This document shows positions 47,342 to 57,007 of a stretch of 64,000 nt of DNA, one piece after another (the stretch's first letter is position 1; every line of letters begins with the position of its first letter). The stretch is taken from the NCBI RefSeq assembly GCF_003024525.3, contig NZ_CP035936.1, positions 1-64,000 of the forward strand, read 5' to 3'. Below the pieces are notes generated by a model. That model ran no database searches and was not told the origin of the DNA. It was given only the letters and a program-made list of their open reading frames with translations. This DNA comes from Acinetobacter cumulans. Lineage in GTDB: Bacteria; Pseudomonadota; Gammaproteobacteria; Pseudomonadales; Moraxellaceae. The position numbers and the translations under genes were made by a program.

Positions 47342-49393
47342 ATGCATATAAATTTCAACGATTTATTTTTATCTATGCAACATCAGCTCGAGCAACCTCG
47401 GGCTGTGTTAGATGACCAATTACTGATTGATCTCGTTGATCGTATCCGTCCAGAAAACAGTAAAAATAACGAAGAAATACATACGAAGTTTAATGCTTTT
47501 TTACAAGCACTCCTACTAACACCAGATGCAGCATCTACACTGCAAAGCTTTGTTTTAAAGCTCATTAGCCAATATAAGCAAACAGGACTGTATGCTGATA
47601 CAGGTATTTTATCGCTCGATGGCTTTTGGAATCAGCTCTCACAACGTCTAGGTGCACATTTTTTACCGCTGATTAATGATCAAAGCCAGTTACAAGACCT
47701 AGTCCGCCGTGTATTTCACGAACGTAGTGATAAATATTGGCTTGATCAAATTGATGCGCATGAATGGCAAAAGCTGTTTAAGCTTCTCAATCAAGGCCAC
47801 AGTAACCAAGACGAAAAAAAACAAATTCGCCGTGAATTAATTAAAGCTATAACGGTACTGTCCTATCGTGTGAGTGGAATTGGTTTATACCCCGAGTTTA
47901 TTAATGCACAGCCAGATTTAACCGAATACGAATCGCCTTTTTTGGTTCAAAACCGAGAAATAAACGAATTTATTCATCAATATAAACAACTTCACCAATC
48001 GACAGAACTCATGCATGCAGTTGTGCCACCCGACGCATCACAAGCGCTCGTCATGTTGGATCAATGTCGTGAAGTCGTCCTTAAAATTCGCCGTGCCACT
48101 AAACGAATTGGCGTGAGCGTCAGCCTCACCTATTTGTTGTCTTTATTAGAACAGTGCCTCGACCGCGTAGAACTTCTCTTAAAACTCATTGTTGAAGAAG
48201 ACAACGAGCGTTACTTTGCCTTAGGCACACTCCTTGCAGATATCACTGATGCAATCTACAGTGAGCAAAGCGTACGCTCTTTACTGGCAACCAACAGTGA
48301 ATTGATGGCCTTACAGGTCACAGAAAATGCCAGTAAAACTGGTGAACATTATGTAAGTACAGACAAAAAAGGCTTTTTTTCGATGTACAAATCGGCAGCA
48401 GGTGCCGGTGTGATTATTGCCATTATGGCAACACTTAAAACCCTGATGGCACGCGTATCGATGGCCCCGTTAATGCAGGCCTTTAGCTATAGCATGAATT
48501 ATTCTTTAGGCTTTATGCTCATACATGTGATGCACTTTACCGTAGCTACCAAACAGCCAGCTATGACAGCGGCAGCACTTGCAGCCACAGTACAACATCG
48601 TAAAGGCTCAAAGACCACGCAAATTGCAGAATTGGCCGCCCTGATTATTAATATTATCCGCACTCAATTTATTGCAATTCTAGGTAATATTTCAATTGCG
48701 ATTCCCGTGGCCGCGCTCATTGTGATGTTTTGGGATGTGGTGTTACATGAACACCTCATGACACATGCCAAAGCAACCAAAACTTTGCATGACCTCAACC
48801 CCTTTACCTCTTTGGCCGTTCCCCATGCAGCCATTGCGGGTATTTGCTTGTTTTTGTCAGGCCTGTTGGCAGGGTATTTTGACAATATGGCCATTTATCG
48901 TAAGGTTGGGCCTCGAATTAAAGCTCATCCTAAGCTGAAAAAAATAATGAGCCAAGAGCGCTTAAACGCCTTTGCAGCCTATATTGAACGGAATTTAGGT
49001 GCTTTAGCAGGTAACTTCTTATTCGGGATTATGCTCGGCAGTATGGGCACTATTGGCTATATTTTAGGTCTACCTTTAGATATTCGACACATTGCTTTTG
49101 CGTCTGCCAATTTTATTCAAGGCTTAATGCAAATTAATGGTAGCCCAGATATCGGACTCATTATTGTGTCCTTTATGGGCGTACTCATGATTGGTTTAAC
49201 CAACTTATTTGTGAGTTTTACTTTAACCATTATTGTGGCACTTCGTGCACGTCGTGTACGATTTGAACAATGGAAACCGCTCGCAAAACTAGTGCTAACA
49301 CATTTCCTCACACGTCCAAGTGATTTTTTCTGGCCACCTAAGCAAGCTTTAGAAATTCGTGAAAATAACGCCCCTCAAAAGAATTCCCACTAA
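47342..49393 (+). CDS. Gcr-type 'site-specific recombinase' family membrane protein
   Basis: This 683-aa protein matches the family annotated as site-specific recombinase (PF10136, named after gonococcal Gcr). The N-terminal half is soluble and helical. From about residue 350 on, six or more transmembrane segments follow (AAGAGVIIAIMATLKTLMA, SLGFMLIHVMHFTVATKQPAMTAAALA, AAIAGICLFLSGLLAGYFDN, NLGALAGNFLFGIMLGSMGTIGYILGLPLDIRHIAFASANF). No tyrosine- or serine-recombinase motif is present, so the name probably misleads. I chose the ATG at 47342 over a TTG at 47336. It follows ispB by 24 bp and may be co-transcribed. Confidence 0.8.
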   Translation: MHINFNDLFLSMQHQLEQPRAVLDDQLLIDLVDRIRPENSKNNEEIHTKFNAFLQALLLTPDAASTLQSFVLKLISQYKQTGLYADTGILSLDGFWNQLSQRLGAHFLPLINDQSQLQDLVRRVFHERSDKYWLDQIDAHEWQKLFKLLNQGHSNQDEKKQIRRELIKAITVLSYRVSGIGLYPEFINAQPDLTEYESPFLVQNREINEFIHQYKQLHQSTELMHAVVPPDASQALVMLDQCREVVLKIRRATKRIGVSVSLTYLLSLLEQCLDRVELLLKLIVEEDNERYFALGTLLADITDAIYSEQSVRSLLATNSELMALQVTENASKTGEHYVSTDKKGFFSMYKSAAGAGVIIAIMATLKTLMARVSMAPLMQAFSYSMNYSLGFMLIHVMHFTVATKQPAMTAAALAATVQHRKGSKTTQIAELAALIINIIRTQFIAILGNISIAIPVAALIVMFWDVVLHEHLMTHAKATKTLHDLNPFTSLAVPHAAIAGICLFLSGLLAGYFDNMAIYRKVGPRIKAHPKLKKIMSQERLNAFAAYIERNLGALAGNFLFGIMLGSMGTIGYILGLPLDIRHIAFASANFIQGLMQINGSPDIGLIIVSFMGVLMIGLTNLFVSFTLTIIVALRARRVRFEQWKPLAKLVLTHFLTRPSDFFWPPKQALEIRENNAPQKNSH

Positions 49394-49470
49394 AAGGATT
49401 TGTTATTTTATTTTACACAGTGTTAAAAAAGTACGAAAAAGAAATTAGCATAATTTACACACACTTGAAA

Positions 49471-49496
49471 TAAAGTGTACTGATGAGTACACTTTA
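49471..49496. repeat. Perfect 11-bp inverted repeat upstream of the PAP2 gene
   Basis: TAAAGTGTACT, a 4-nt loop GATG and AGTACACTTTA form a 26-bp hairpin 50 bases before the PAP2 start. No T run follows on the plus strand. It could be an operator for the PAP2-adeIJK unit or a weak transcript end for the upstream gene. Confidence 0.55.
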
Positions 49497-49546
49497 ACCC
49501 ATTATTTAACCCAGTTTCACTCGGTTAACATGACAAGGATACATGC

Positions 49547-50152
49547 ATGCCAAAGCAATTGCTGTTCCTCGGCGGTTTGTTGTTGTTAATCAGTATAATT
49601 TTACTGAAAATTCCTGCATTTAAAGCTTCTGATTTAGGTGCAGTGCAATGGATGTTTGCTCATCGTAGCCACAGTCTCAACAGCATCGCTATTGGATTAT
49701 CAATTATTGGTGGCATGCCATTTGTATTATTTATGACCACGCTATGGTGTTTAACTTTGGCATGGTATAAAAAATATATAAATATTGTTTTTATCAGTAT
49801 AGGAATTATTGGAAGTATTGTTCTCACTTGGGCACTCAAATACTTCATTTCTCGACCACGTCCACCTGAAATGTATTTCTTAGTGCAAACCTATGGAGAT
49901 TCATTTCCAAGTGGACATAGCCTCTATGCGGCAACGCTGGGGTGTCTTGCAATGTACGTATATCTGCAGCATACACACCATAAACTCATTTGTTTAGCGA
50001 TGAGTTTATGGATGATTGTTATGGGTATATCCAGAGTGTACGCAGGTGCGCATTATCCTTCCGATGTTCTTTCTGGCTGGAGCATAAGTTTTATTTGGAT
50101 CACGCTTTTATATCTCGCGATAAGCAAATACCAAAGCGCAAATAAAAAATAA
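49547..50152 (+). CDS. PAP2 superfamily phosphatase
   Basis: This 201-aa inner-membrane protein has five or six helices and the three PAP2 catalytic motifs: KYFISRPRPP, FPSGHSLYAATLG and SRVYAGAHYPSDVLSG. It is a candidate undecaprenyl-pyrophosphate or phosphatidylglycerophosphate phosphatase. It ends 32 bp before adeI with no terminator, so efflux genes may share its transcript. Confidence 0.92.
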   Translation: MPKQLLFLGGLLLLISIILLKIPAFKASDLGAVQWMFAHRSHSLNSIAIGLSIIGGMPFVLFMTTLWCLTLAWYKKYINIVFISIGIIGSIVLTWALKYFISRPRPPEMYFLVQTYGDSFPSGHSLYAATLGCLAMYVYLQHTHHKLICLAMSLWMIVMGISRVYAGAHYPSDVLSGWSISFIWITLLYLAISKYQSANKK

Positions 50153-50184
50153 ACTTTAGATATAAATCTAATTGAGGTGGAAGA

Positions 50185-51432
50185 ATGATGTCTGCAAAGC
50201 TTTGGGCCCCTGCCCTAACCGCTTGCGCATTAGCAACAAGTATTGCACTTGTTGGTTGCAGTAAAGATCCAAAGGAGGCACAGCAAGCAGGCGCTGCTCA
50301 GCAAATGCCACCAACTGAAGTTGGAATTATCGTTGCGCAACCGCAAAGCGTTGAACAGTCTGTTGAACTTTCAGGCCGTACGACAGCATTTGAAATTTCT
50401 GAAGTGCGTCCGCAAACCAGCGGTGTCGTTCTGAAACGTCTTTTTGCTGAAGGAAGTTATGTACGCGAAGGTCAAGCATTATATGAAATCGACTCAAGTA
50501 CCAATCGCGCTAATGTAGACAATGCACGTGCCTCGATTGCAAGTGCAGAAGCGAATTTAGGCGTATTACGTGTTAAAGAAGGTCGTTACCGCCAATTAGT
50601 TGGTAGCAATGCGATTTCAAAACAAGAATACGACGATATCGTTGCACAGGTTAAACTTGCTGAAGCTACATTAAATGCAAGCCGTGCAACACTGAAAAAT
50701 GCCGAAATCAATTTAGGTTATTCTACAGTTCGTGCGCCAATTTCTGGTCAAACTAACCGCTCTACAGTGACATCTGGTGCTTTGGTAACAATGAACCAAG
50801 AAAGCCCATTGGTCACAATTCAGCGTTTAGATCCAATTTATGTTGATATTAACCAATCAAGTGCAGAATTGCTTCGCCTACGCCAGCAATTAAGCAAAGG
50901 TTCTTTGGACAGCAGTAACAACACTAAAGTGAAGTTAACGCTAGAAGATGGTAGTGAGTATTCACAAGAAGGTCGTTTAGCTTTCTCTGATGCCAGCGTG
51001 AATCCTGATACTGGTACAGTAACACTGCGCGCGGTGTTCCCTAACCCAAATCACCTCTTGCTTCCTGGTATGTTTGCCAATGCTAAAATCGTTCAAGGCG
51101 TAATTCCAAATGCATATTTGGTACCACAAATTGCGATTACACGCACACCTACTGGCCAAGCGATTGCCATGATTGTGAATGCTAAAGGTGCTGTAGAGTC
51201 TCGCCCTGTAACCACAGCTGGTGTACATGGCAAAGATTGGATTATCACTGAAGGTCTAACCACAGGTGATAAAGTGATTGTAGACGGTATTGCAAAAGTA
51301 AAACCTGAGCAACAAGTGGTCGCTAAACCTTACCAGCCTCAAGCTGCTGCACCGCAAGGCGCTCAAGGTCAAGCCAAACCAGCTTCTGAAGCTACCGCAA
51401 AACCTGAACAAAAAGCTACTTCAAATACATAA
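50185..51432 (+). CDS. adeI: RND efflux periplasmic adaptor AdeI
   Basis: AdeI links the inner-membrane pump AdeJ to the channel AdeK. The 415-aa precursor has a lipobox ALVGC (Cys25), then the HlyD-type lipoyl, coiled-coil and beta-barrel domains (VEQSVELSGRTTAFEISEVRPQTSGVVLKRLFAEGSYVREGQALYEID, APISGQTNRSTVTSGALV, NPNHLLLPGMFANAKIV). Its N-terminus (MMSAKLWAPALTACALATSIALVGC) is the one I know from A. baumannii AdeI. A TGAGGTGG ribosome binding site is present. AdeN, the known repressor, is not in the window. Confidence 0.93.
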   Translation: MMSAKLWAPALTACALATSIALVGCSKDPKEAQQAGAAQQMPPTEVGIIVAQPQSVEQSVELSGRTTAFEISEVRPQTSGVVLKRLFAEGSYVREGQALYEIDSSTNRANVDNARASIASAEANLGVLRVKEGRYRQLVGSNAISKQEYDDIVAQVKLAEATLNASRATLKNAEINLGYSTVRAPISGQTNRSTVTSGALVTMNQESPLVTIQRLDPIYVDINQSSAELLRLRQQLSKGSLDSSNNTKVKLTLEDGSEYSQEGRLAFSDASVNPDTGTVTLRAVFPNPNHLLLPGMFANAKIVQGVIPNAYLVPQIAITRTPTGQAIAMIVNAKGAVESRPVTTAGVHGKDWIITEGLTTGDKVIVDGIAKVKPEQQVVAKPYQPQAAAPQGAQGQAKPASEATAKPEQKATSNT

Positions 51433-51444
51433 GGGGTAGACTGA

Positions 51445-54400
51445 ATGGCACAATTCTTTATTCATCGCCCCATTTTTGCGTGGGTGATTGCATTAGTCAT
51501 TATGTTGGCGGGTATTATCACGCTGACAAAAATGCCGATTGCACAGTACCCAACCATTGCTCCACCAACGGTCACGATTTCTGCGACTTATCCTGGTGCA
51601 TCTGCTGCCACTGTTGAAAACACAGTTACACAGATTATCGAACAGCAAATGAATGGCCTTGATGGCTTGCGCTACATTTCTTCAAACAGCGCAGGTAATG
51701 GTCAAGCATCGATTGCGTTAAACTTCGAACAAGGCGTTGATCCAGATATCGCCCAAGTTCAAGTACAAAATAAACTTCAATCTGCTACTGCACTTTTACC
51801 TGAAGACGTACAACGTCAAGGTGTAAAAGTAACCAAGTCTGGCGCAAGCTTCTTACAAGTTTTAGCGTTTTACTCACCAGATGGCAACTTGTCAGCAGAT
51901 GACATTAAAGACTATGTAAACTCAAATATTTCTGAACCTCTAAGCCGTGTGGCAGGTGTAGGTGAAGTACAAGTATTTGGTGGCTCATACGCTATGCGTA
52001 TTTGGATGGATCCATCCAAAATGGCCAACTTACAAGTCACTCCTAGCGATATTGCAAGTGCGCTCAAAACCCAAAACGCACAAGTTGCAGTGGGTCAGTT
52101 AGGTGGTGCACCTGCGGTACAAGGCCAAGTGCTAAATGCGACAGTCAATGCACAAAGCTTATTGCAAACGGCTGATGAATTTAAAAATATCTTCTTAAAA
52201 AATACATCTAATGGTGCTCAAGTTCGCTTAGGCGATGTTGCGCGCGTAGAACTTGGTGCCGATAGCTATCAATTCGACTCTAAGTTCAATGGTAAGCCCG
52301 CTGGTGGTGTAGCCATTAAACTGGCTACAGGCGCAAATGCCCTAGATACTGCAAAAGCAGTAGAAGCGCGTTTGGTTGAACTGCGCAAGAACTATCCAAC
52401 AGGTATGAAAGACCAATTGGCCTTTGATACAACACCATTTATTCAACTTTCAATTGAAAGTGTTGTACATACACTGATTGAAGCGGTGATCTTGGTATTC
52501 CTTGTGATGTTCTTGTTCTTACAGAACTGGCGCGCAACGATCATTCCAACCATGGCTGTACCAGTTGTTGTACTTGGTACTTTTGCTGTAATTAATGTAT
52601 TTGGTTTCTCAATCAACACTCTCACTATGTTTGCGATGGTACTTGCCATTGGTCTTTTAGTGGATGACGCGATTGTTGTGGTCGAAAACGTTGAACGTAT
52701 TATGGTGGAAGAACACCTAGACCCAGTACATGCGACTGAAATTTCAATGAAGCAAATTTCGGGTGCATTAATTGGTATTACCTCTGTATTGTCTGCGGTA
52801 TTCGTACCTATGGCATTTATGAGTGGTACAACAGGTGTTATTTACCGTCAATTCTCTATTACGCTTGTAACGGCAATGATTTTGTCATTAGTTGTGGCTC
52901 TTACCTTTACCCCGGCCCTTTGTGCGACCTTGTTGAAACAACATGATCCAAACAAAGCGCCGAGTAACAGCTTACCTGCCCGATTCTTCCGTTGGTTTAA
53001 CACAAGCTTCGATAAAGTTGCAGGTAAATACCAAAACGGCGTTAACCGCATGACCCATGCCAAGCTCTTCTCTGGCTTGTTATACGGTGTTGTAATCGTC
53101 ATTTTAGGCTTCTTGTTTACCAAACTGCCTTCTTCATTCCTACCAGATGAAGACCAAGGTGTAGTCATGACTTTGGTTCAGTTACCACCTAACGCAACCT
53201 TAGAACGTACTGACAAAACCATTAACACCATGACAGACTACTTCCTGCATAAAGAAAAAGATTATGTTGAATCTGTATTCAGCGTATCTGGTTTCTCGTT
53301 TACAGGTGTGGGGCAAAATGCCGGTTTGGCATTTATTAAGTTAAAAGATTGGTCTGAACGTACTTCACCTGAGTCTCAAGTAGGTGCAATTATTGGCCGT
53401 GGTATGGCATTAAACATGATTGTTAAAGATGCGTCTTACATCATGCCATTACAACTACCAGCAATGCCTGAATTGGGTGTGAGCGCAGGCTTTAACTTAC
53501 AGTTGAAAGATTCTGGTGGTGCTGGTCATCAACAGCTTCTAAATGCACGTAATGCAATCTTAGGCATGGCTGCTCAAGACAAACGCTTAATGGGTGTGCG
53601 TCCAAACGGCCAAGAAGATACACCTCAGTACAAAATCATTGTTGACCAAGCGCAAGCAGGTGCAATGGGTGTCAGTATTTCTGAAATCAACACCACGATG
53701 GGTATGGCTTGGGGCGGTTCGTATATCAATGACTTCATTGACCGTGGCCGTGTGAAAAAGGTATATGTTCAAGGTGAATCAGACTCACGCATGATGCCTG
53801 AAGACTTGAATAAGTGGTATGTACGTAATAAACAAGGTGTAATGATTCCATTCTCAACATTTGCTACTGGCGAATGGACTTATGGTTCACCACGTCTTGA
53901 GCGTTATAATGGTATTTCATCCATGAACATTCAGGGTACGCCAGCACCAGGTGTGAGCTCGGGTGATGCGATGGCTGCTATGGAAGAAATCATTGCGAAA
54001 TTGCCTTCTATGGGCTTACAAGGTTTCGATTACGAATGGACTGGGTTATCTCTTGAAGAACGTGAGTCTGGCGCACAAGCTCCATTCTTATACGCACTTT
54101 CATTGCTTATCGTATTCCTGTGCTTAGCAGCGTTGTATGAAAGCTGGTCTATTCCATTCTCTGTATTATTGGTCGTACCTTTGGGTGTAATGGGTGCTGT
54201 TGCATTAACATTCTTAGGTATGGTGTTGTTTAAAGATCCGAACCTGTCAAATAACATTTACTTCCAAGTCGCGATCGTAGCAGTCATTGGTTTGGCTGCC
54301 AAAAACGCGATTTTGATTGTAGAATTTGCCAAAGAACTTCAGGAAAAAGGCGAAGAGCTATTTGATGCAACAATGCATGCAGCAAAAATGCGTTTACGTC

Positions 54401-54624
54401 CAATCATTATGACAACTTTAGCTTTCGGTTTTGGTGTATTACCGCTTGCCTTAGCTTCTGGCGCGGGTGCAGGTAGTCAGCATTCTGTAGGTTATGGTGT
54501 CTTGGGTGGTGTAATCAGCTCGACGCTGTTAGGTATCTTCTTCATTCCTGTGTTCTACGTATGGATTCGAAGTATCTTTAAATACAAACCAAAACAACAA
54601 AACAATCAGGAGCACACATCGTGA
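51445..54624 (+). CDS. adeJ: RND multidrug efflux pump AdeJ
   Basis: AdeJ is the proton-driven inner-membrane transporter of the intrinsic AdeIJK pump, which exports beta-lactams, chloramphenicol, tetracyclines, fluoroquinolones and other compounds. The 1059-aa HAE1-type protein has twelve helices, two large periplasmic loops, and the TM4 proton relay aspartates (GLLVDDAIVVVENVERIM). The second repeat has the matching GLAAKNAILIVEFAKE. The N-terminal MAQFFIHRPIFAWVIALVIMLAGII is typical. It lies 12 bp after adeI and overlaps adeK by four bases. Confidence 0.95.
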   Translation: MAQFFIHRPIFAWVIALVIMLAGIITLTKMPIAQYPTIAPPTVTISATYPGASAATVENTVTQIIEQQMNGLDGLRYISSNSAGNGQASIALNFEQGVDPDIAQVQVQNKLQSATALLPEDVQRQGVKVTKSGASFLQVLAFYSPDGNLSADDIKDYVNSNISEPLSRVAGVGEVQVFGGSYAMRIWMDPSKMANLQVTPSDIASALKTQNAQVAVGQLGGAPAVQGQVLNATVNAQSLLQTADEFKNIFLKNTSNGAQVRLGDVARVELGADSYQFDSKFNGKPAGGVAIKLATGANALDTAKAVEARLVELRKNYPTGMKDQLAFDTTPFIQLSIESVVHTLIEAVILVFLVMFLFLQNWRATIIPTMAVPVVVLGTFAVINVFGFSINTLTMFAMVLAIGLLVDDAIVVVENVERIMVEEHLDPVHATEISMKQISGALIGITSVLSAVFVPMAFMSGTTGVIYRQFSITLVTAMILSLVVALTFTPALCATLLKQHDPNKAPSNSLPARFFRWFNTSFDKVAGKYQNGVNRMTHAKLFSGLLYGVVIVILGFLFTKLPSSFLPDEDQGVVMTLVQLPPNATLERTDKTINTMTDYFLHKEKDYVESVFSVSGFSFTGVGQNAGLAFIKLKDWSERTSPESQVGAIIGRGMALNMIVKDASYIMPLQLPAMPELGVSAGFNLQLKDSGGAGHQQLLNARNAILGMAAQDKRLMGVRPNGQEDTPQYKIIVDQAQAGAMGVSISEINTTMGMAWGGSYINDFIDRGRVKKVYVQGESDSRMMPEDLNKWYVRNKQGVMIPFSTFATGEWTYGSPRLERYNGISSMNIQGTPAPGVSSGDAMAAMEEIIAKLPSMGLQGFDYEWTGLSLEERESGAQAPFLYALSLLIVFLCLAALYESWSIPFSVLLVVPLGVMGAVALTFLGMVLFKDPNLSNNIYFQVAIVAVIGLAAKNAILIVEFAKELQEKGEELFDATMHAAKMRLRPIIMTTLAFGFGVLPLALASGAGAGSQHSVGYGVLGGVISSTLLGIFFIPVFYVWIRSIFKYKPKQQNNQEHTS

Positions 54625-56072
54625 TGCAAAATATATGGTCTATTACAGGTCGTAGCATTGCGGTTTCTTCACTTGCGCTTGCTTTGGCTGCCTGCCAAAG
54701 CATGCGCGGTCCAGAACCGGTCGCACAGGCAAATATCCCACAAAGCTATACAGCAAGTGCTTCTGGCACGTCTGTGGCTGCGCAAGGTTACAAAGACTTT
54801 TTCGCTGACCAGCGTTTGGTTCAAGTTCTTAATTTGGCTTTAGCAAACAACCGTGATTTACGTACTGCTGCACTCAACATTCAACGTGCACAACAACAGT
54901 ATCAAATTACGGCAAATAACCAACTTCCAACCATTGGTGCAAGTGGTGATGTGCTACGCCAAGACCAAGGTGCGGGTGCCCAAACACGTTATAACGTCGG
55001 CCTTGGTGTGACTGCTTATGAGCTTGATTTTTGGGGTCGTGTACGTAGCTTAAAAGACAATGCTTTAGACAGTTATCTTGCCACTGCCAGCGCACGTGAT
55101 GCGACTCAAATTGCACTCATCGGCCAAGTTGCACAAGCATGGTTAAACTACTCATTTGCCAATGCGAATCTAAAGCTTGCTGATCAAACTTTAAAAGCAC
55201 AGCTTGAGTCTTATAACCTCAACAAAAAACGCTTTGATGTAGGTATTGACAGTGAAGTTCCTGTTCGTCAGGCACAAATTTCTGTAGAAACTGCACGTAA
55301 TGATGTTGCGAACTACAAGACCCAAGTTGCTCAAGCACAAAACTTACTCAACCTCTTGGTGGGTGAGCAAGTGCCTGAGAGTTTGTTAGCGAAACAACGT
55401 GTAACACGTATTACGTCAAACAATACTATTGGCTCTGGTCTACCAAGCGAACTCCTGAACAACCGTCCTGACATTCGCGCTGCTGAATATAAATTATCAG
55501 CTGCAGGTGCAAATATTGGCGCAGCCAAAGCACGTTTATTCCCAACGATTAGCCTCACAGGCTCTGCGGGTTATGCGTCTACAGACTTAGGTGATTTATT
55601 TAAGTCAGGTAGCTTTGTTTGGGGTGTAGGTCCAAGCATAAACTTACCAATCTTCGATTGGGGTACACGTCAAGCCAACATTAAAATTTCAGAAACAGAC
55701 CAGCAAATTGCTTTGTCTGATTATGAAAAATCAATACAGTCAGCATTCCGTGAAGTGAATGATGCACTAGCTGTACGTCAAAACATTGGCGACCGTCTAT
55801 CTGCACAAAAACGCTTAGTTGATGCAACCAATACGACTTACAAACTATCGAATGCCCGCTTCCGTGCTGGTATTGATAGCTACTTAACTGTATTAGATGC
55901 ACAGCGTACGTCTTATGCTTCTGAACAAGGCTTGTTGCTCCTTGAGCAAGCAAATTTAAACAACCAAGTTGAGTTATACAAAACACTCGGTGGTGGTATT
56001 AAGGCTAACACTAGCGATGCTGTACAACAACAGCCATCAAGTGCAGAACGTAAAGCAGCAACTACCAAATAA
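54621..56072 (+). CDS. adeK: Outer membrane efflux channel AdeK
   Basis: AdeK is the TolC-like outer-membrane channel of AdeIJK. The 483-aa precursor has a lipobox LAAC (Cys25), then the OprM-type pattern: FFADQRLVQVLNLALANNRDLRTAALNIQRAQQQYQI, YELDFWGRVRSLKD, LLNNRPDIRAAEYKLSAAGANIGAAKARLFPTISLTGSAGY and NLPIFDWGTRQANI. Its ATG overlaps the end of adeJ (ATGA), so translation is coupled. A terminator follows. Confidence 0.94.
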   Translation: MMQNIWSITGRSIAVSSLALALAACQSMRGPEPVAQANIPQSYTASASGTSVAAQGYKDFFADQRLVQVLNLALANNRDLRTAALNIQRAQQQYQITANNQLPTIGASGDVLRQDQGAGAQTRYNVGLGVTAYELDFWGRVRSLKDNALDSYLATASARDATQIALIGQVAQAWLNYSFANANLKLADQTLKAQLESYNLNKKRFDVGIDSEVPVRQAQISVETARNDVANYKTQVAQAQNLLNLLVGEQVPESLLAKQRVTRITSNNTIGSGLPSELLNNRPDIRAAEYKLSAAGANIGAAKARLFPTISLTGSAGYASTDLGDLFKSGSFVWGVGPSINLPIFDWGTRQANIKISETDQQIALSDYEKSIQSAFREVNDALAVRQNIGDRLSAQKRLVDATNTTYKLSNARFRAGIDSYLTVLDAQRTSYASEQGLLLLEQANLNNQVELYKTLGGGIKANTSDAVQQQPSSAERKAATTK

Positions 56073-56092
56073 TTGCGCGACACTTAATAAAG

Positions 56093-56115
56093 AGCTCACT
56101 TCGGTGGGCTTTTTT
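56093..56115 (+). terminator. Intrinsic terminator after adeK
   Basis: The stem AGCTCAC/GTGGGCT (one G-U) with a TTCG tetraloop is followed by six T. Confidence 0.8.
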
Positions 56116-56179
56116 ATTGCTTTTTAGCTATAACTTTTCTATCTTCACTGTATTCTTTTTTTGATATTGATCACTAAAA

Positions 56180-56536
56180 ATGCTACTGAGTAATCTTGAA
56201 TCTGTACCTGGCCATACCATTACCCAACAACTTGATGTGGTTTATGGGAGCACTGTACGTAGTAAACACGTGGGACGTGACCTATTAGCAGGACTTAAAA
56301 ATATTGTTGGTGGCGAACTTACAGCCTATACCGAACTATTAGAAGAATCACGCCAAGAAGCCATGGACCGTATGGTGGCAAAGGCGCAAGCTTTGGGTGC
56401 CAATGCAATCGTGGGTATTCGCTTTTCGACTTCAAATATTGCGCAAGGTGCATCTGAATTGTTTGTTTATGGGACTGCTGTGCGCGTAGAAGCCAATCAG
56501 CCAAAACTGCCTGATCCATTCCCAACACAAGGCTAA
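56180..56536 (+). CDS. YbjQ/UPF0145 family protein
   Basis: This 118-aa protein has the YbjQ fold pattern: SNLESVPGHTITQQLDVVYGSTVRSKHVGRDLLAGLKNIVGGELTAYTELLEESRQEAMDRMVAKAQALGANAIVGIRFSTSNI. The family forms pentamers and is labelled heavy-metal binding on weak grounds. The next gene, four bases downstream, encodes a membrane-anchored paralogue, so the two probably work together. Confidence 0.9.
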   Translation: MLLSNLESVPGHTITQQLDVVYGSTVRSKHVGRDLLAGLKNIVGGELTAYTELLEESRQEAMDRMVAKAQALGANAIVGIRFSTSNIAQGASELFVYGTAVRVEANQPKLPDPFPTQG

Positions 56537-56540
56537 GGCT

Positions 56541-56975
56541 ATGGATGCTTTTCTTTTTAAAGTTGTCATTTTTGTTATTTTATTTGCTATCGGTTGGGGT
56601 TTTGGCCGTCGTGCCGAAAGTAAACACTTGGCTGAGCTTGAGGTACAGGAAAAACGTCTTGCCTATATCCGCTTAGACAGTAGTCGTTTTAAAACCAGCG
56701 AACAGCCGGGACAAATGATCAGCAGCAATGTGGTCATTTCTCATGATTATTTTAAATATGTGATTGCCAATATTCAGAATTTTTTTGGCGGCAACCTGAG
56801 CAGCTACGAAACAGTCGTAGAACGTGCGCGCCGCGAAGCCGTAGTTCGCTTAAAGCTTGAAGCAGAAAAAATCGGCGCATCTGAAATATTAGGGTTACGC
56901 CTCAGCACCACTGAAATGGGCATGGAAGGTGGTATGGTAGAAGTATTTGCTTATGGAACAGCCATTCAAAAATAA
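56541..56975 (+). CDS. Membrane-anchored YbjQ-like paralogue
   Basis: This 144-aa protein has one N-terminal transmembrane helix (FLFKVVIFVILFAIGWGFG). A shorter YbjQ-like domain follows (VISHDYFKYVIANIQNFFGGNLSSYETVVERARREAVVRLKLEAEKIGASEILGLRLSTTEMGM). The NFFGGNLSSYETVVERARREA segment aligns with NIVGGELTAYTELLEESRQEA in the upstream protein, showing an old duplication. Function unknown. Confidence 0.78.
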   Translation: MDAFLFKVVIFVILFAIGWGFGRRAESKHLAELEVQEKRLAYIRLDSSRFKTSEQPGQMISSNVVISHDYFKYVIANIQNFFGGNLSSYETVVERARREAVVRLKLEAEKIGASEILGLRLSTTEMGMEGGMVEVFAYGTAIQK

Positions 56976-57007
56976 TAAATCGTTAGAAAAAATATTCGGC
57001 TTAAATC

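Noticed and set aside
47342-49393. Mobile element suggested by the family name 'site-specific recombinase'
   Set aside because: There are no recombinase catalytic residues, no flanking repeats and a multi-helix membrane topology.
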